The position numbers and the translations under genes were made by a program. Shown here piece after piece: positions 63,508-64,000 of a stretch of DNA of 64,000 nt; the stretch's first letter is position 1, and every line of letters starts with the position of its first letter. This DNA is from Flavobacterium alvei (GTDB taxonomy: Bacteria > Bacteroidota > Bacteroidia > Flavobacteriales > Flavobacteriaceae), in the NCBI RefSeq assembly GCF_002920895.1, contig NZ_PQVG01000008.1, forward strand, positions 24,237 through 88,236, written 5' to 3'. Below the pieces are notes generated by a model. It saw only the letters and a list, made by a program, of their open reading frames with translations, searched no databases and was not told where the DNA came from.

Positions 63508-64000
63508 TTATTTAATTTCTTTGTTCTTGTTCACTTGAGCAATGATAGTATTTACTGAACCTGCAGATATGAAAGTGTCTTCGGGTGTATTCATCACATA
63601 ATCTACTAATTGATCTACGGAAGAAACAGCTACATGCATTCGAGTATCTGAAGAAGCATAATAAATGAAAACTGTTCCGTCTTCATCAGCAATCCAACCA
63701 TTGGAGAACAAAACATTGGACACGTCTCCAACTCTTTCGGACTCTTGAGGCGCCATAAAATGTCCAGCAGGAACGTGAGTTACTTTCGAAATATCATTTA
63801 AATCGGTCATAAACATATAGAGTGTGTAGCGTAATCCAGCAGCGGTATTTCGAACTCCGTGTGCCAAATGCAACCAACCTTTTTCGGTTTTAATTGGAGC
63901 TGGGCCCAAACCATTTTTGAGTTCATAAACGGTGTGGTATTGTTTTCCGAAGATTATTTTTTCTTCTTTTACAATTGGATTTAACATATCATCGATATAA
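63508..64000 (-). CDS. GH130 mannosyl-glucose phosphorylase, C-terminal part
   Basis: The last 164 or so codons of a gene that continues past the right edge; the ATG at 63987 is internal, since the frame (YIDDM) is open to the end. The fragment has the GH130 five-bladed propeller pattern: NGLGPAPIKTEKGWLHLAHG, MAPQESERVGDVSNVLFSNGWI and FIYYASSDTRMHVA. Members of this type (4-O-beta-D-mannosyl-D-glucose phosphorylase) produce mannose 1-phosphate and glucose. It is the first visible gene of the minus arm, so the operon promoter lies beyond the window. Confidence 0.88.
   Translation of the reverse strand, partial: YIDDMLNPIVKEEKIIFGKQYHTVYELKNGLGPAPIKTEKGWLHLAHGVRNTAAGLRYTLYMFMTDLNDISKVTHVPAGHFMAPQESERVGDVSNVLFSNGWIADEDGTVFIYYASSDTRMHVAVSSVDQLVDYVMNTPEDTFISAGSVNTIIAQVNKNKEIK

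Overview
The window looks like a chromosomal segment of a Flavobacterium-like member of the Bacteroidota. The DNA is AT-rich and promoters have the form TTG-N18-21-TAnnTTTG. Ribosome binding sites are weak. Two secreted proteins carry type IX secretion (T9SS) sorting domains, and several gene families are typical of flavobacteria. I saw no insertion sequence, phage integrase, plasmid origin or CRISPR array.

Layout: 1-1313 holds the end of an LD-carboxypeptidase and an AI-2E family membrane protein. 1418-12090 carries two very large, related soluble hybrid histidine kinases (11 PAS + GAF, and 8 PAS). 12206-16597 is a minus-strand group: NTF2-like protein, M23 peptidase, ClC chloride transporter, AlkD-type glycosylase and ACP phosphodiesterase. 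16687-29135 is mainly cell-surface biology: phosphohexomutase, a T9SS type B protein, unknown secreted proteins, a T9SS type A polysaccharide-lyase-like protein, an acyltransferase, a rhomboid protease and a SIMPL protein. 29349-34432 has tRNA-Tyr, a thioredoxin-like (TlpA) gene split by an in-frame TGA, several small unknown genes, a YchJ-like protein and an EamA transporter.

34439-42331 is a four-gene minus-strand operon. It encodes transglutaminase-DUF2126 (putative amidoligase), a fused circularly permuted ATP-grasp/Alpha-E protein, a second transglutaminase-like protein and a protein-glutaminase-like deamidase. It looks like a peptide-bond-making and peptide-editing system of unknown product, and is my best candidate for an undescribed system. 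The last gene appears to have ATA where a TAATG-coupled start would be expected.

43577-48490 holds an SDR oxidoreductase, a fructose-6-phosphate aldolase/transaldolase, a small secreted protein and a four-subunit 2-oxoacid:ferredoxin oxidoreductase operon. 48758-64000 is a hemicellulose-utilisation locus in two convergent arms. The plus arm has a CE2-like esterase, a sialate-O-acetylesterase-like enzyme and a GH3 enzyme. The minus arm has GH130 (partial), a cellobiose 2-epimerase-like enzyme, GH31, a clan GH-A lipoprotein, a GH5 mannanase-like lipoprotein and GH97. Mannanase + 2-epimerase + GH130 is the known mannan-to-mannose-1-phosphate route, and GH97, GH3 and the esterases fit an acetylated galactoglucomannan. 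GH31 with a PA14 insert suggests that xyloglucan side chains may also be trimmed. SusC/SusD genes and regulators are not in the window and may lie beyond position 64000.
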